Assembly (NCBI GenBank): GCA_018136815.1
Contig: CM030931.1
Span: 5,462,148 to 5,526,147, forward strand
Origin: Isochrysis galbana
Lineage: Eukaryota > Haptophyta > Isochrysidales > Isochrysidaceae
Direction: 5' to 3'
Length of the DNA: 64,000 nucleotides
In this document: positions 11,601 through 22,762 of the stretch, one piece after another
How positions within the stretch are numbered: the stretch's first letter is position 1
Layout: every line of letters begins with the position of its first letter
Program-made: the position numbers and the translations under genes
The notes under the pieces: model-generated
Databases searched by the model: none
Told to the model about the DNA's origin: nothing
What the model saw: only the letters and a program-made list of their open reading frames with translations

Positions 11601-12410
11601 AAGATGGGCTGGCTAGGCGGAGGGCGGGCTTTGGCAAGCCAGTGGCGTCAGCGAGAGCGCAGACGACGTTGCATACAGCGGGTAGTGCGGAAGCTCATTC
11701 AAGGAAATTGGGAGAGGGGTGGGTGGATGTGCTATCTCGGGCGTCCACGTAATGTTGTGAAACGCTCTTCAATTCCACTTCTCTCCTTCCTTGTGCTCCC
11801 GCCCAGCAATGAATCTGCCCACCCACCCCCCTCGGCCCCAACTGCATTGTGAACTTTAATCTGCACCCTCCTCTTCACCTCGGCGAGTCTCCAGATCACC
11901 GTGGCCCTTGCCCTCGATTTCTTCCTCATGTGAAAAATACCTAGGGCCTGTCCGCCTAGCTTGGTTGGGCCATAACTGCCGACCTCCCTGCCGCTCAGAG
12001 CGGCCAGAGCCCCCACCAGACCCCTAGTGTGTCGAAAGCAACCCGCCCCCCTTTCGCCCACCGCCCCCGCCCTCAGCATACAAAACCCCCTTGTTCTCGA
12101 TCCGTGTGGTCGCCAGGTGAAGACTCATGGGCCCCTTGTCCACGGGGCCCAATTCCCGCCTTTCTCGTCCATCGCCCCTCTGTCTCCCTCTCGCCCTGCG
12201 CCCTCCGTGCACCGCTGCTTCTCATCTGGCTGAGCCTGGAGCGCTTCTCCATGCCCTTTTATCCCCCTCCAAACGTCTGTCCTCGCGCCCCTACTCCCCT
12301 CGCACCTGGTAGAGCCGAGAGAGCTCCTCGTCCGCCTTGAGAGCTCGGACTGCAACACCCTCCAGCTGCTCATCGCTCGTCCACCGGCCGAGAGGCGGGG
12401 GGCTCGACAT
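8622..12410 (-). CDS. CAMK-like Ser/Thr protein kinase with long Ser/Pro-rich tail (seven exons)
   Basis: Exons on the minus strand are 12410-12306, 11608-11353, 11255-10883, 10633-10537, 10317-10246, 10087-9973 and 9748-8622. Every junction keeps frame, giving 714 residues. The catalytic domain (about 41-305) has a glycine loop GKGRFAKV (50-57), Lys 72 in YAAKIV, HRDLKPEN (164-171, catalytic Asp 166), DFGLA (187-191) and APE (212-214). Its C-lobe ends with a CAMK-type RPIQRLTIEAAMR and HPWV (302-305), formed across the last short introns. The activation loop reads CGSRQYLAPE, so Ser replaces the common Thr of GTPxY. No calmodulin-binding helix, FHA or EF-hand was seen; residues 306-714 are Ser-, Thr- and Pro-rich and look disordered, with several SP/TP sites. 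Exons 2-7 are strongly supported by domain continuity. Exon 1 (35 residues from an ATG at 12410) is the best phase-compatible candidate but has no homology support. Confidence 0.85.
10744..10817. repeat. Exact 37-bp tandem duplication inside a kinase intron
   Basis: The 37 bases 10744-10780 are repeated without change at 10781-10817. They lie in the 249-base intron between kinase exons 3 and 4, so the duplication does not touch the reading frame. Confidence 0.95.
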
Positions 12411-14007
12411 CGGAGCGCGGCCCTCCGAAGCCGAGAGCACCCACACCCGGACGCAGAACGCCTGCTCCTCCTCTCTCCCTTCCCTCACGTCGAGTCTACC
12501 GCCCTCTCCTCTCCTCTCCCTTGTGCCTCTTCCCCCAACCTCCTCCCCCTTCAAAATCAAGGGATCAACGGTTTTCACGTATATATTCAGATGTGGCTCG
12601 CGCGAGCCACCCAAGCCCCTCCACACCAACCCTCCTCGCCAGAACTCCTCCGTATCTACTTTACTGGGTCCAGCACACACTCTTCTCTCTCTATCCCCCC
12701 CCCCTCCTCCTCCACGCCGCACCCCCCCCCCCCCCCCCCCCCCGCCCCCGACCCCCCTCCCGCGGCAGGCGAACGAAGAAACGAAAGGAACGAACGGTTG
12801 TTTCCTTCGGTTTCGGCCGGCAGGTCTCGTCGATCGAATAACCGCCAACCGCCTCCATCAGATCTCGGCGGTGATCTCGCGGCAAGTTCTGATGACGAGC
12901 TAGACGATAGGATGATTACACTGCCTGCACACCAATAGAGAGGACGCCGCTCGGGTTTTCTTGTTGAGTGCTCCAGCCGAGGTCACCCGACCCGCTCTAG
13001 CGACGAGAGCTCGCTCGGCCTTCAGCCCTCCCGCCCTCCCCCCAAACCTTTGAGAGTGTAGGTGTAGAGTGTAGAGTGTCTGGAGTTTTGTGGAGAAGTG
13101 ACTCGTGACTCGGGACTCATAGTCTTCATGTGTCTAGCCCGGTCACTCACTAAGGGGGTGCGGAGGGCACCATCGGTAACGGTAATGGGCTAACGAAGGC
13201 CTAAATATAAGCTCCCTATATAGATAGGTTCAGGTATGGGGAACTAAGATTAATACTTGGTTCTCCTATGTGCCACGGGGGGGCACGAGCACGAGCCCCG
13301 GGGTTGGCTGTCAGAGCCTGGTTGGTTGTCAGAGCCTGGCTCTGGCTCTATTGGGCCTGCAGGGAACAGGACTTTGCCTATTCCTATTCCGGAGGCGAGG
13401 GCGGTGGGAGTGGGTGGGAGGGATCCCTCCAGAGGATTATCCTCACCCTGGCACGAAGCGCCCTGGCCCTGGTAAGACTCGCTCGGGCTTAAGTGATTTG
13501 ATGAAGACCGAAGTAAAATAGCGCCACGGTATAATCCAACGGCCAACACCTGAGAGGGAATCAGGGTCACACATGGGGGCGGTTCCTTGCACCGGCGATA
13601 CCTGAACGCGCGACTTAGCCTAAAACGCGAGGAGCACGCAAGGAGGTAAGCCAGGTGAGGGGCAAGCAGGCGGCAAGGGAGACGACAAAGGAGGCGAGGG
13701 CGCGGAGGCCCAAGTCAGACCAAAAGCGTTCAATTATCCCCATCCCTGCTAACACCTTTCGTTGTCACCTGGAGGTTACTTGACTCAACTGGACACTTCA
13801 CATGTTGAAACCCACACGTGGTGTGACTCCATTCACTCGACTTGGGGCAGGTTCGATATCTCGTTGAAATTCACGATCCACGTCTCACACCAAAGAGCAC
13901 TGATGAGTGTATGTCCACACCAAAGAGCACCGACCGCGTAAAATAAAAGCAGACAACAAGTTTCGTCACACGTCTATATGGAGGAGACGAGGGAAGGGTG
14001 AGCAGTT
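12411..14007. other. Gene-poor stretch upstream of the kinase
   Basis: It contains C/T-rich sequence with C runs (about 12688-12760), short GTGTAGA-type tandem repeats near 13060 and a duplicated GTCAGAGCCTGG motif near 13310-13335. No ORF resembles a known family. The kinase promoter should lie near its left edge. Confidence 0.5.
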
Positions 14008-14160
14008 GCCCTGCAATTGAGCAGTAGCCCTGCAGTTGAGCAGTTGCCCCTGCAGTTGAGCAGTTGCCCTGTAGTTGAGCAGTTGCCGTGTAGTTGAGCA
14101 GTTGCCCTGCAGTTGAGCAGTTGCCGTGCAGTTGAGCAGTTGCCCTGCAGTTGAGCAGTT
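14008..14160. repeat. 19-bp minisatellite
   Basis: About eight tandem copies of GCAGTTGAGCAGTTGCCCT with single-base variants (CCGT, TAGT, AATT). It ends just before the acceptor of the leucine-rich-repeat exon. Confidence 0.9.
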
Positions 14161-14271
14161 CTCCGCCCCCCTGCCGCCCTGCATTGCCTACCAGCCCGGT
14201 GCGCGCTTTCAGAACTGCCCCTCTCCCTCCGCGCTCGCCACTTCTCCCGCGCATTCTGACACCCCGCGCAG

Positions 14272-14847
14272 TTCGAGACTGCCGGCCTCAACAATCTCAA
14301 ACACCTCGATCTCTCCTTCAACAACATCGGCGACGAGGGGATGAAGGCATTTGCAAAAGTCACCTCCCTGGGCACCTTGAACCATCTCGACCTCTCCTAC
14401 AACAGAATCGGAGATCAGGGCATGAAGGCATTCGCTGAGCAGTTGTCCAAGAGGGGCCTCAACAATCTCCAAACTCTCGAGCTATGCAGAAACAACATTG
14501 GCCCCGAGGGAATGAAGGCATTTGCCGAGGCGATCTCCCAGGAGCCCTTGCACAATCTCAAACATCTAGGGCTCGGTAAAAACAACATTGGCCCTCAAGG
14601 GATGGAAGCATTCGCAGAGGCCTCGTGCAAGGGGGCCTTCAAAAATCTCGAAATTCTCGATCTCAACCTAAACCAAGTTGGCGACAAGGGAATAAAGCCA
14701 TTATCCGTGGCTCTTTCCATGGGATCGTTGAACAAACTCAAACATTTCGATCTCAGTTGCAATGGCGTTGGCGAGGAGGGAAGCAAGGCACTCTCAGAGG
14801 CTCTATCCATTCGAGAATCTCGACATGCGGCGACAAGACCACATTAG
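14272..14847 (+). pseudogene. Leucine-rich-repeat (RNI/NLR-type) exon with damaged 3' end
   Basis: The exon begins after a CGCGCAG acceptor at 14271 and encodes six ribonuclease-inhibitor-type repeats of about 28-30 residues, each with LxxLxLxxNxIGxxGMKAFAEA (for example LNHLDLSYNRIGDQGMKAFA). Such repeats form a curved protein-binding surface. The frame then reads into LSEALSIRESRHAATRPH and stops. In the next frame the same bases give YPFENLDMRR, which matches the expected PFxNLxxLDM start of a seventh repeat, so a small deletion or frameshift has probably destroyed the end. No upstream exon or start codon could be assigned, and a 19-bp minisatellite lies immediately 5'. It may be a pseudogene fragment or a gene with an assembly error. 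Confidence 0.65.
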
Positions 14848-15606
14848 GGGTCTGTGCGAAGACGTCCCCTCGGTAGGAAACAATGGATCTCCGGGCACGC
14901 GGAGTGACCGCGGTGACTTCATTGCCTCTTACTGGTGCTACGGGAAATGAAGACTGGCAAAACATTTGGTCCCATGGACTCGGATGCTTTGGGGCAGTGA
15001 GTCACTCCATTGGCTAGGTTTGCGCTTGCCACCGCTACTTGGCCTTGTACACGTCCCCCTGTACGCGTCCCCCCCCCCTCTCCTCCCCTCTCCCCGCGTG
15101 ACGTCCTCTCTCTGTGTCCTGACTACGCTCCGCGCTATCGCTCGAGCGCCCCCAGCAACGTTTGTTTGGGATCCGCTCACATCCCTCTGCCTCGTCGCTG
15201 ACGACGTTCGACCATGGACAAATGCGCGCGCGAGTTGAGCATGTAGTCCCACGTTCTTGTGTACCCTTTATCGATCTTGCAGCGACACCAACCATGAAAT
15301 TGAAGCTTTGATGGTATCTATTCTGGGGACTTCCCACTCGATGCTTGGACCGAACATCCACCGAAGGGTACCCCAGACGGCGTTATGAAAATCTTTTTCC
15401 ACATTGGTCCCCACATGTGCCAACCAAAAGCTCGATGTAGGAGAACGCCAGGAGGAGTGGGACATCATTTCCTTGTGCTCATAGACGATAGAGATTCCAC
15501 GGAATGCTTCCTTTTTCCTAGCAGCCCATTCACGACAGATTGGGGATCCCTTTCGCCCATAGGAAGCGCTCGGTGGTACTAGGAAGATTATATTATATTA
15601 ATCCTG
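14848..15606. other. Intergenic, no supported gene
   Basis: A C run lies near 15070-15078. A minus-strand frame at 15268-15468 has protein-like composition (WGTLRWMFGPSIEWEVPRID) but no family resemblance. It could be an element remnant. Confidence 0.35.
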
Positions 15607-16115
15607 TCACGAAACACCTAGGCCGACACGCTTTGGCCATGCGTAAAAGCTAACGTTATGTACGAAGGCGCTATGCGGGCACTGAGCGCGCCCTTCCTCC
15701 TCGGTGCCACAAGGCAGCAGACGAGACCATGTGTAGGCTGATGGTGATTGAACGCTTTTCCATGCGGTGGGGGGTGATGGCGATTGAACGCGTTCCCACG
15801 TGTAGGCTGATGGTGATTGAACGCTTTTCTTTGATGTGGGGGTGATGGCGATTGAACGCGTTCCACGTGTAGGCTGATGGTGATTGAGCGCTTTTCTTTG
15901 ATGTGGGTGATGGTGATTGAGCGCTTCTCGCCTTCGATCCGCACGCGACCATCGATGGAGGCCTGCGGATCGGCCGCCGCCTTCGTAAAGAAGTCGATCG
16001 CGGCGGGCCAAACATCCGGGAGGACGTCGAGCGCGCACTGCTCCGGCCCGCCACGCAAAAGTGCAGCAAGTAGCCACCAACGAGCGCACCCTCGAAGAGA
16101 ACTCAAAGTAGGCAC
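15607..16115 (-). other. Unidentified exon-like frame grading into a minisatellite
   Basis: The minus-strand frame from about 16115 starts with protein-like sequence (CALDVLPDVWPAAIDFFTKA and ASIDGRVRIEGEKRSITI). It then dissolves into tandem copies of that last motif, EKRSITI(T/S), with frame changes between copies. I do not recognise the protein and see no start or splice sites that decide a model. It may be the end of a gene whose coding sequence has been amplified into a satellite, or chance. Confidence 0.3.
15723..15930. repeat. Minisatellite with a GATGGTGATTGAACGC core
   Basis: Alternating units (GTAGGCTGATGGTGATTGAACGC and GGGGTGATGGCGATTGAACGC types, about 30-37 bases each) are repeated about six times. 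On the minus strand the core reads as the end of the adjoining exon-like frame. Confidence 0.88.
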
Positions 16116-16609
16116 TCAAAGGTCGAAGGGCCTGCCCGGAGACCACACTCTGAATGAGGCCCACAGTAGTGCACCTAGGCCGGACCCCGGATATCGAAGA
16201 AAAAGGGATGAAGGGCTTCTGAAGGGGGCAAGGGATGAGGTGGTGAGGTGGAGCGAGGGGAGATAAGAGATAAGGGCGATGTCGGCGGGGAGGGGGAGGG
16301 CTAAGAAAGACATAGAGTTAGTAGGTGTTAGCCAAGAATCTTCTTTAAATATCAGCTGAGCCTCTCGGCTTGTTACTGAGCTGGGATTTACATAGATTTT
16401 GGCTAGGTGCTAGGTGTTCAGGATAAGGACTGAAAGATCTTAGGTGCAACACTGTGGCCGTCTATGCAACTACACCAAGCGAGCGCGTGGCGAAAGTAGG
16501 TCAGAAAAGATAACTGGCTGCGCGAACTACGTTCGTGCGCCGCAATTTTCTCGAACTCCGTTCGTCCTGCCGCAATTTGGCCGAGTTGATGTCGATCAAA
16601 AGGAAAGGG

Positions 16610-17022
16610 CTATGCTTTCGAAACGAGCTCGCCGACGGATGTGTGAGCAATAGCTTGAGCAAGCAGCTTCACTGGACTCTCTAAGCTTAGTGCAGCGTCG
16701 ACATCGACCTTGGCAGAGGTGCCCAATTTTCCATTGCAAAACGGCTGTTGAAAGCGTACTAGTAGGAGCTCGAGGTGCCTCTGGAGACCTGGAAAGGCAG
16801 TGGTTCCGACAAATCGATGAGGAGTCGGAAGCAAGGTACAAAGGCAGGCATGCATTCAAGCGTATGTGCATCTTTGCATGAAGCAACGAGCCGTAGTGCC
16901 ACGTCGATTAAGTGTGGATCGGATGTGCCACATTTACTCCACAATGGACTAGACTCACCTCGGCGTCGTTGCTTTGTGTCCACTCTTTCACACACCGACT
17001 CTGTTACCGCTCCCCTCTCCAT
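16610..17022 (-). pseudogene. Unidentified coding fragment with a frame change
   Basis: Two adjoining minus-strand frames have strong protein character: PHLIDVALRLVASCKDAH through RLLIDLSEPLPFQ (to about 16790), then RFQQPFCNGKLGTSAKVDVD through SPVKLLAQAIAHTSVGELVS (to 16610). They meet in different frames within about 60 bases, too short for a normal intron here. This points to a frameshift or to an assembly error. The helical, Leu-rich composition suggests an alpha-solenoid or regulatory protein, but no family was recognised. Confidence 0.4.
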
Positions 17023-17219
17023 AGAGCTGAACCCAGATACTAGCGCTCATTTTTAGGGCGAATGAGCAATAGTAGCAGGCGGCGACGGGCCGGCGCGGGT
17101 GAACTGGAGGCACAAAAAAGGCGGAACTTCCGCGAAGCGAGTCTGCTAAGGGAGCGGCAGCATCCGCACGGAACATCGGCAACCGAAATAACACAACAGC
17201 AGTCGGCATCTTGGACTCA

Positions 17220-20200
17220 TCACACGAAGGTCTCCTCGAAGATCTGAGTGCGCAGGTCCTCGTTGTGGATTGCCACGTCGTGGACTGAAACTGCTTCTCC
17301 ACGGAGTGCCGTCTCGACTTGTGGACGCGCATTTCTGCGCCGCGTAATAAGGAGCAAAAAGCCGCCGCCGCCGGCGCCACAGAGTGATGCCCCATACACG
17401 TGCGGCCGGAGCTTGGAAAGGATCCGCGTCACAACAGGCGGCTCCGCATCACACATCTTTTTTTTCTGGCTCCAGTAGGCGTCCAGGCATGCGCCCATCT
17501 TTGGCACGTCACACGCGAGGACAGCTTGTTCCATGTCCTCGGCGTTAGCCTTCAGCGAGCGCACATTATCCACGATACGGGCGTCAGCCGTGTACCAGCG
17601 CCGCAGCACGTCTTGCAGGAGGTTACGTGCAAGACGAGTCTTGCCCGTGTAAACGAGTAGCAAGTGAGCGTTGATGGCGTGCAATGCCTCGTCTGACGGA
17701 TGTAACACCTGGCTAGTAACACGGAGCGGGAGCGATGGAGCGGAGGCGCATCGCTTGAAACCTCCAAGCACACCTCCGACTTGGTCTTGCCAGCCACCTC
17801 CTGTCGTCAGCATTTGCTCGACCTGTAGGCGGCATAGCGGTGGTGGTTGGGAAGGTGGTGTGGGGGGCTTGAGCGCCAGCACGTGGGGAGTGATTGAAGC
17901 CATCGTGACCGGCGAACTTCGCCGTGCTCGCCTGCAGAACTCCGTGGATCAGGGCATCGGCATCATAGGTGTGACCGCAGGCGCGCCCGACACAGCTGAT
18001 GAGCGCGGCAGCTAGGATGGAGCTCGTGCCCATGCCCGAGCCCTAGAAGTCGAGGGGGCAGAGCGGATGTAAGCGGATGGAACGGGTGGTAGCACGATGT
18101 GTGCACGCATCATAAGACTGTTGCAGCTGCACATGAGTAAAAGTGATGTACACCGCTACGCCGATGGCCGCTCATGACTGCACCCGATCGAGCAGCGCCA
18201 GAAAACTGCTGACCAAGCCTGTTGTTGCGGGCGGCACACCTGAGGCAGGTTGGACCATGTCGCGATCTCGATGCCGCCGCCGGAGAGGATTAGCTGTGAG
18301 CGCAGCGTGGCGCCCTCAACGGCGTGAACGTCCTCGTGGCGTACCTCGCTCTTGTGATGTCGGTGGCGCCGGCCGGGGATTATCACGCTGCCACCGCTGG
18401 GGGCTGTTCGGCTCTCGACACGACTACCACCTTCGGCGCCTCCGGCCTCCCTTCGGGGACCACCCCCATCGTCGTTGACCTCATTGCCACTCTGTTTCGC
18501 GGTCAGCCGGACCAGCCCGCAAAATATGATGACAGCCTTTGGTAGCGCGCCAGGCGCCAAGGGGGACGAGTAGTCGGTAATCTCTTCCAGCTGGCGGCAG
18601 ATGATCACGGGATCGGCCGCCGTGTGGCCACCAATGGAGATTCGAATCTCAGGCTCTGGAATCCGGCGCGCTCGCGCACCGACAGGTCGCCGACCGTCGA
18701 TCGTTACGGCCGCGTTGACAACGAGCCCGCCGGCTTCGAAGCAGAGCGGAGGCGTGTCGCTCCAACCGCCGGCGAGATCGATACGGGCGGCCGCCTCTGC
18801 TACTGCCCAAGCCCCAATGGGCAGTGGCATCACGGGCGGTGGCAAGGGCACGGCACACGTACGCACACAAGCACTCACACAAATGGCGACAGCAGCATCA
18901 TAGTGGCGGGCGCAGCGGATGAGGTCGTGCGGGTCGCCTGACTCCAGCCAACGCGCACGCACCACCGCCAGCGCCACCACGGCATCGACCACCCGCCCGT
19001 TCCGTAGCAGCGTAAAGCCTTGCGCCCATTCGGGGCTGGCTGCCGCACCGGAACGCACGCCACCTCGCCCAGCCGCTCGAAGGCTGAGGGCCTCAGCAAT
19101 GGCTGCGAACGTGTGCGCTGCGAGTCTCGCCGTCTCCGCCTCTTGCGCAGCCGCATCGAGCTGCGCAAGCAAGTAATCAAAGTCGCGTGTGACCGCGTCG
19201 CGCACCATCCGCTGGAGTAGCGGCAGCCGCCTCGACGCCTCGTGCGAGCGAAGGTCAAGACGGAGGGCTGCCACATCAATTTCGAACGCCAGCAAGCGTC
19301 GCGCGCCAAGCATCGCACCGATCGCCGCGCGCTCGGCGGCCTTGGCGAACGAGATACGGGGCGACGAGGCCCATCCAGGAGGTGGCCGCCCGTCCCTCTC
19401 CAGCAGCCAGCTGAAGCGGAGCCACTCGTCGGAGCTCAGCGGCACGGCTCCCGGGCGCGCACCAGCAGCGGATGTATTGGTCTCAGGCGCGCGCTCAAAC
19501 ACAGGGAAGAGTCTGGCCGTCCATAACGTGCGCGCATCTTCCTCGTCCCAGAGCACTGCCGGGCCGCCGACACGCCGCAAGATGGATGCCCACGGCATTC
19601 CTAGGGCGGTCGCGTCAGCCTCATCGGCCGGCATGTGCAAATCGTCCGAGATGGCGTGCGCCAGGAGTGCCCGGGCACTGCTCGTTGCCGACGCGAGCGC
19701 CTCTTGCGAATGAGCCGTGCAGCCATAGCCGCGGGTCCTCTCTCCTGTGCATCGCTCACAGCCACTCCAGCCCTTTGATCCTTTGGCGCCCTCAGGCAGA
19801 AGTAGGACCTCAAAAGCGGCGGTCGCAGCCGGGAAGGCGGCGCCCTCGGGGGCTGACATCACACCTGAGATCAAGCAGCCGGCACCGACACTCGTGTTGT
19901 GCCGGAGAAAGCAATGCTCCGCCGCGGAACCTTCGCCAACACTGCTCGTGCCACCGAGCCAGCAGCACATGACGGCGGCGCCAGATGACACGCACGCCGA
20001 GACTCGTGCCTCAGGTGAAGTCCTCAGGCTGGCCGGTTCGTGGTGACTCCGAAACCAGCCGGCGACGGGCGCACGTGGCGTACTGCCACCCTTCCACTGG
20101 CTGTTGTACTTGCCATTATCGCCATGCGTGCGATCACGGACGCCCTCCTGGTTGCCTGCCTTAGTTGTACACGTCCCCTCGTCGCCAATGTCCTCATTCA

Positions 20201-21836
20201 GACGCGCCGCCTCCCCGTCGAGCGACGGCTGCGTGGAACCGGCGCCTGACGACGGTAAAAACGGAGCATCTACGGACGAGAGCTCTGTTGTCGTGCGACG
20301 CAGTTGATCGCGCCAATCGGCTGCGCCGCCAAGGTACGCACAGCCGCACGCCTTGAGGGGAGCGATTGCAAGCCTCATCGACAGTGCCGCTTCGACAGCC
20401 CCCCGAGCAATCCGATTGCTCTTCTCCCCGCCTCGTAGTGCCATCCACAGCGCCGCGCGCATCTGACGCTGCCTCAACAATAGTGGGGCGTCGATGTAGT
20501 CATGCTGGCGCACGCCGTGCCATAGTGGCCCCAACACATCGCTATACAGGTCCAATCCAATCGGCCAGGCGCCACTATCCGCCCCTACACTTGTGCTTGA
20601 GTCGAGTGGCGGCTGGCCCAGCGCTTCTAGTAACCCCTGCGCGACGCGCGAGCTGAGCCAGACAAGCCCAGAATTCACGGGCACCAACGCAGGATCTTCT
20701 GCAAGGGTAGCCCTCCCCTCGCCGCTGTCGAGCTCCATGCCGACCCGTGATGTCGAGCTACATAGCCGTTCATCCAAGTGGGCAAGGCTCTCTGAGGTGG
20801 TACGCGCAATCTCGTGCAAAACGTGCTCCGCCGGGCAATGGACCACCCTCGAGCAGCGCCTCCGCGTCTCGAGGTCGAGGTTCGCGCTGCGTCTGCTGAG
20901 CACACGCACGAGGCGCTCCAATAGCCGGCTAAAGTAGCCAGCCCTGGCCAGCTCAGTGGGAGGCGCCACCATGACCGGCTCGCAGACTCCGTGATGTGCT
21001 GCGACATGGGGAGGAAGGCGGAGGGCAACCATGACGCTGGGCACGGTGTCTGCGTCTCTGCCGTGTCGGTCAGTTGCAACAGCGCCATTGCCCTCATCGT
21101 AAAAGCGCAACCAGCCGCGCTCGCACGGTTGGCCCTCTGGCCCGAGCCACACCAGAGAGTCAGTACTCGCGACCACGACGCCGGGCGGCGCGTGCGAAAA
21201 GAGCTTAGTGGCGGCGAGCGCAACGGACTGCAGGGCGAGTGGCACGTCGCGGCCGCCCTCTGCACGCGGTAGCGCGAGCAGTGCATTGGGCAGGCACGGG
21301 TGCGCGTTGCCTCCCCTAGCCCTTGCGCCCACTTGGAGTAGCAACACCCTCGCTCTGCTCAGACAGGCAGGGTCGAGCGCATTGCACCCGCGGCGCGCGC
21401 ACAACTCCTCCGCAGCACGCGAGAGGGCCTGGAGCGTCGCGTCGCCGGAGCCCGCCGCGGGCGAGAGAGAGATGGAAGACAGAGAGGGAGAGGAGGCCGA
21501 GTAGATCACGCAGAGAAGAGGAGAGCGCGGGAAGAGAGTGGAGAGAGAGGCGGCGGCGGGAGAGGCGGCCGAGTGAGAGGAACACGAAAGCACGATCAGA
21601 TCCCACCCCGCCGAAGCCTCCCGGTCCTCTCCCTCTCCCTCCCCCCCTCTCTCTCGTTTTCCCTCTCTCTCTCCTCCTCGCTCACTCGTCCTCTCTCTCT
21701 CTCTCTCTCCCCCCCCACTCTCCTCCTCTCTCTCGTCGAGCTCACCGAGGGAAGAGAGTGAGGCCCGCCGTCGGAGCACCAGCCAAAGCGCGCCGCCTGC
21801 GAGCACTGCCAGCGGCGGGCCACGCAGCCACCACAT
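17220..21836 (-). CDS. FKGP: Bifunctional L-fucokinase / GDP-L-fucose pyrophosphorylase (FKGP), three exons
   Basis: Exons are 21836-18240, 18042-17932 and 17822-17220, giving 1,436 residues. The enzyme phosphorylates free L-fucose to fucose-1-phosphate and converts it with GTP to GDP-fucose, the salvage route to fucosylated glycans, in the cytosol in plants. The N-terminal pyrophosphorylase half starts near WDLIVLSCSS with a GSGDATLQAL loop (about 128-137). The C-terminal GHMP kinase has DLAGGWSDTPP (about 1019-1029), GSGMGTSS at the start of exon 2, LTTGGGWQDQVGG in exon 3 and a terminal CGAGGGGF loop. Exon 1 ends at CAG|GTGTGC. The second intron is GC-AG (CTGCAG|GCGAGC to CTACAG) and its removal joins HGVLQ to VEQMLTTGGGW exactly as in relatives. 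The first 95 residues are unusual: a hydrophobic stretch (WWLRGPPLAVLAGGALWLVL) that could be a membrane anchor, then a Glu/Arg-rich segment encoded by a GA microsatellite. The real start may be further in. Confidence 0.9.
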
Positions 21837-21958
21837 AGGGAGACGGGGGGGGGGGGGGGGGGGAGGAGAGGGAGATGGCAGGCGTGGGGGGGGGGGGGGG
21901 GGGCGGAGGGGGCTGAGGGAGGGAAGAGAGAGAGAAGAGAGTATGTATGTGTCGAGGC

Positions 21959-21999
<41 letters not shown>

Positions 22000-22762
22000 G
22001 CAGCTTCTGAGGGGGTGGGGGTAGGGGCGGGAGAGACCGTCGAGGGGTAGAGATATACTGTAGGACGTCCCCCTTACCTCTTCTCTGAGGGTCTCCTCCT
22101 CGTACTCTCTCTCTCTCTCTCTCTCCCTAGAAAAGAGGAGAAGCGAGGGTGGCGGAGGGGGAGAGAGGCCCGCATAAGTCTTTCGCGAACCCCTCCACAG
22201 ACATCCATAAATAGATATAGCGAGACCTCCGTGAATAGAAATAGTGGTGGCGCGCGCGAACTCTAACTTTAGTGGAAGCAGAGAGGTTAGAGAGCGGCTA
22301 CTTTACTCCCCCTCGCGCTCTCTCACAAATGCGATTTGTTGCTCGTCGTCTCGCCCGATGAGAAGCATTGGTACCAAAATAGATGAATCATGAGGATGAG
22401 GAGCACGATTTGCGAGTAGTGGGCGCCAGTACATGTATGAGAAGCTGCTACGGCTTTGTTCCCGTCGAAATATTTTACTAGTATTGGTTATTGGTACACA
22501 CGACACCATCATGCCATGCGCACTATAAGATGCAAGCATCGCGAGAAGCAAAAACGTATCGTCTCATGCTCATATGGTCGAATTCCTATGGTGTGCGCCT
22601 AGAAATACACAATGCATGACAGTGGTCTCACTAGCTTTAAGCACCGATACAATCAGCGCCGCGAGTTATGAGGCCGGACCGCGGCTCGCACACAGCTGAT
22701 GTGTAGCTAGGGCGGTAAGACGGAAAGTCGTCAATGCAACGACACTGTTCACTAAACCTTGG
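21837..22762. other. 5' region of FKGP: G runs and GA tracts
   Basis: It contains two G runs (about 21846-21863 and 21887-21902), an AG microsatellite (about 21962-21996) and a CT microsatellite (about 22104-22124). The rest, to the stop of the next gene at 22763, has no supported feature. Confidence 0.7.
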
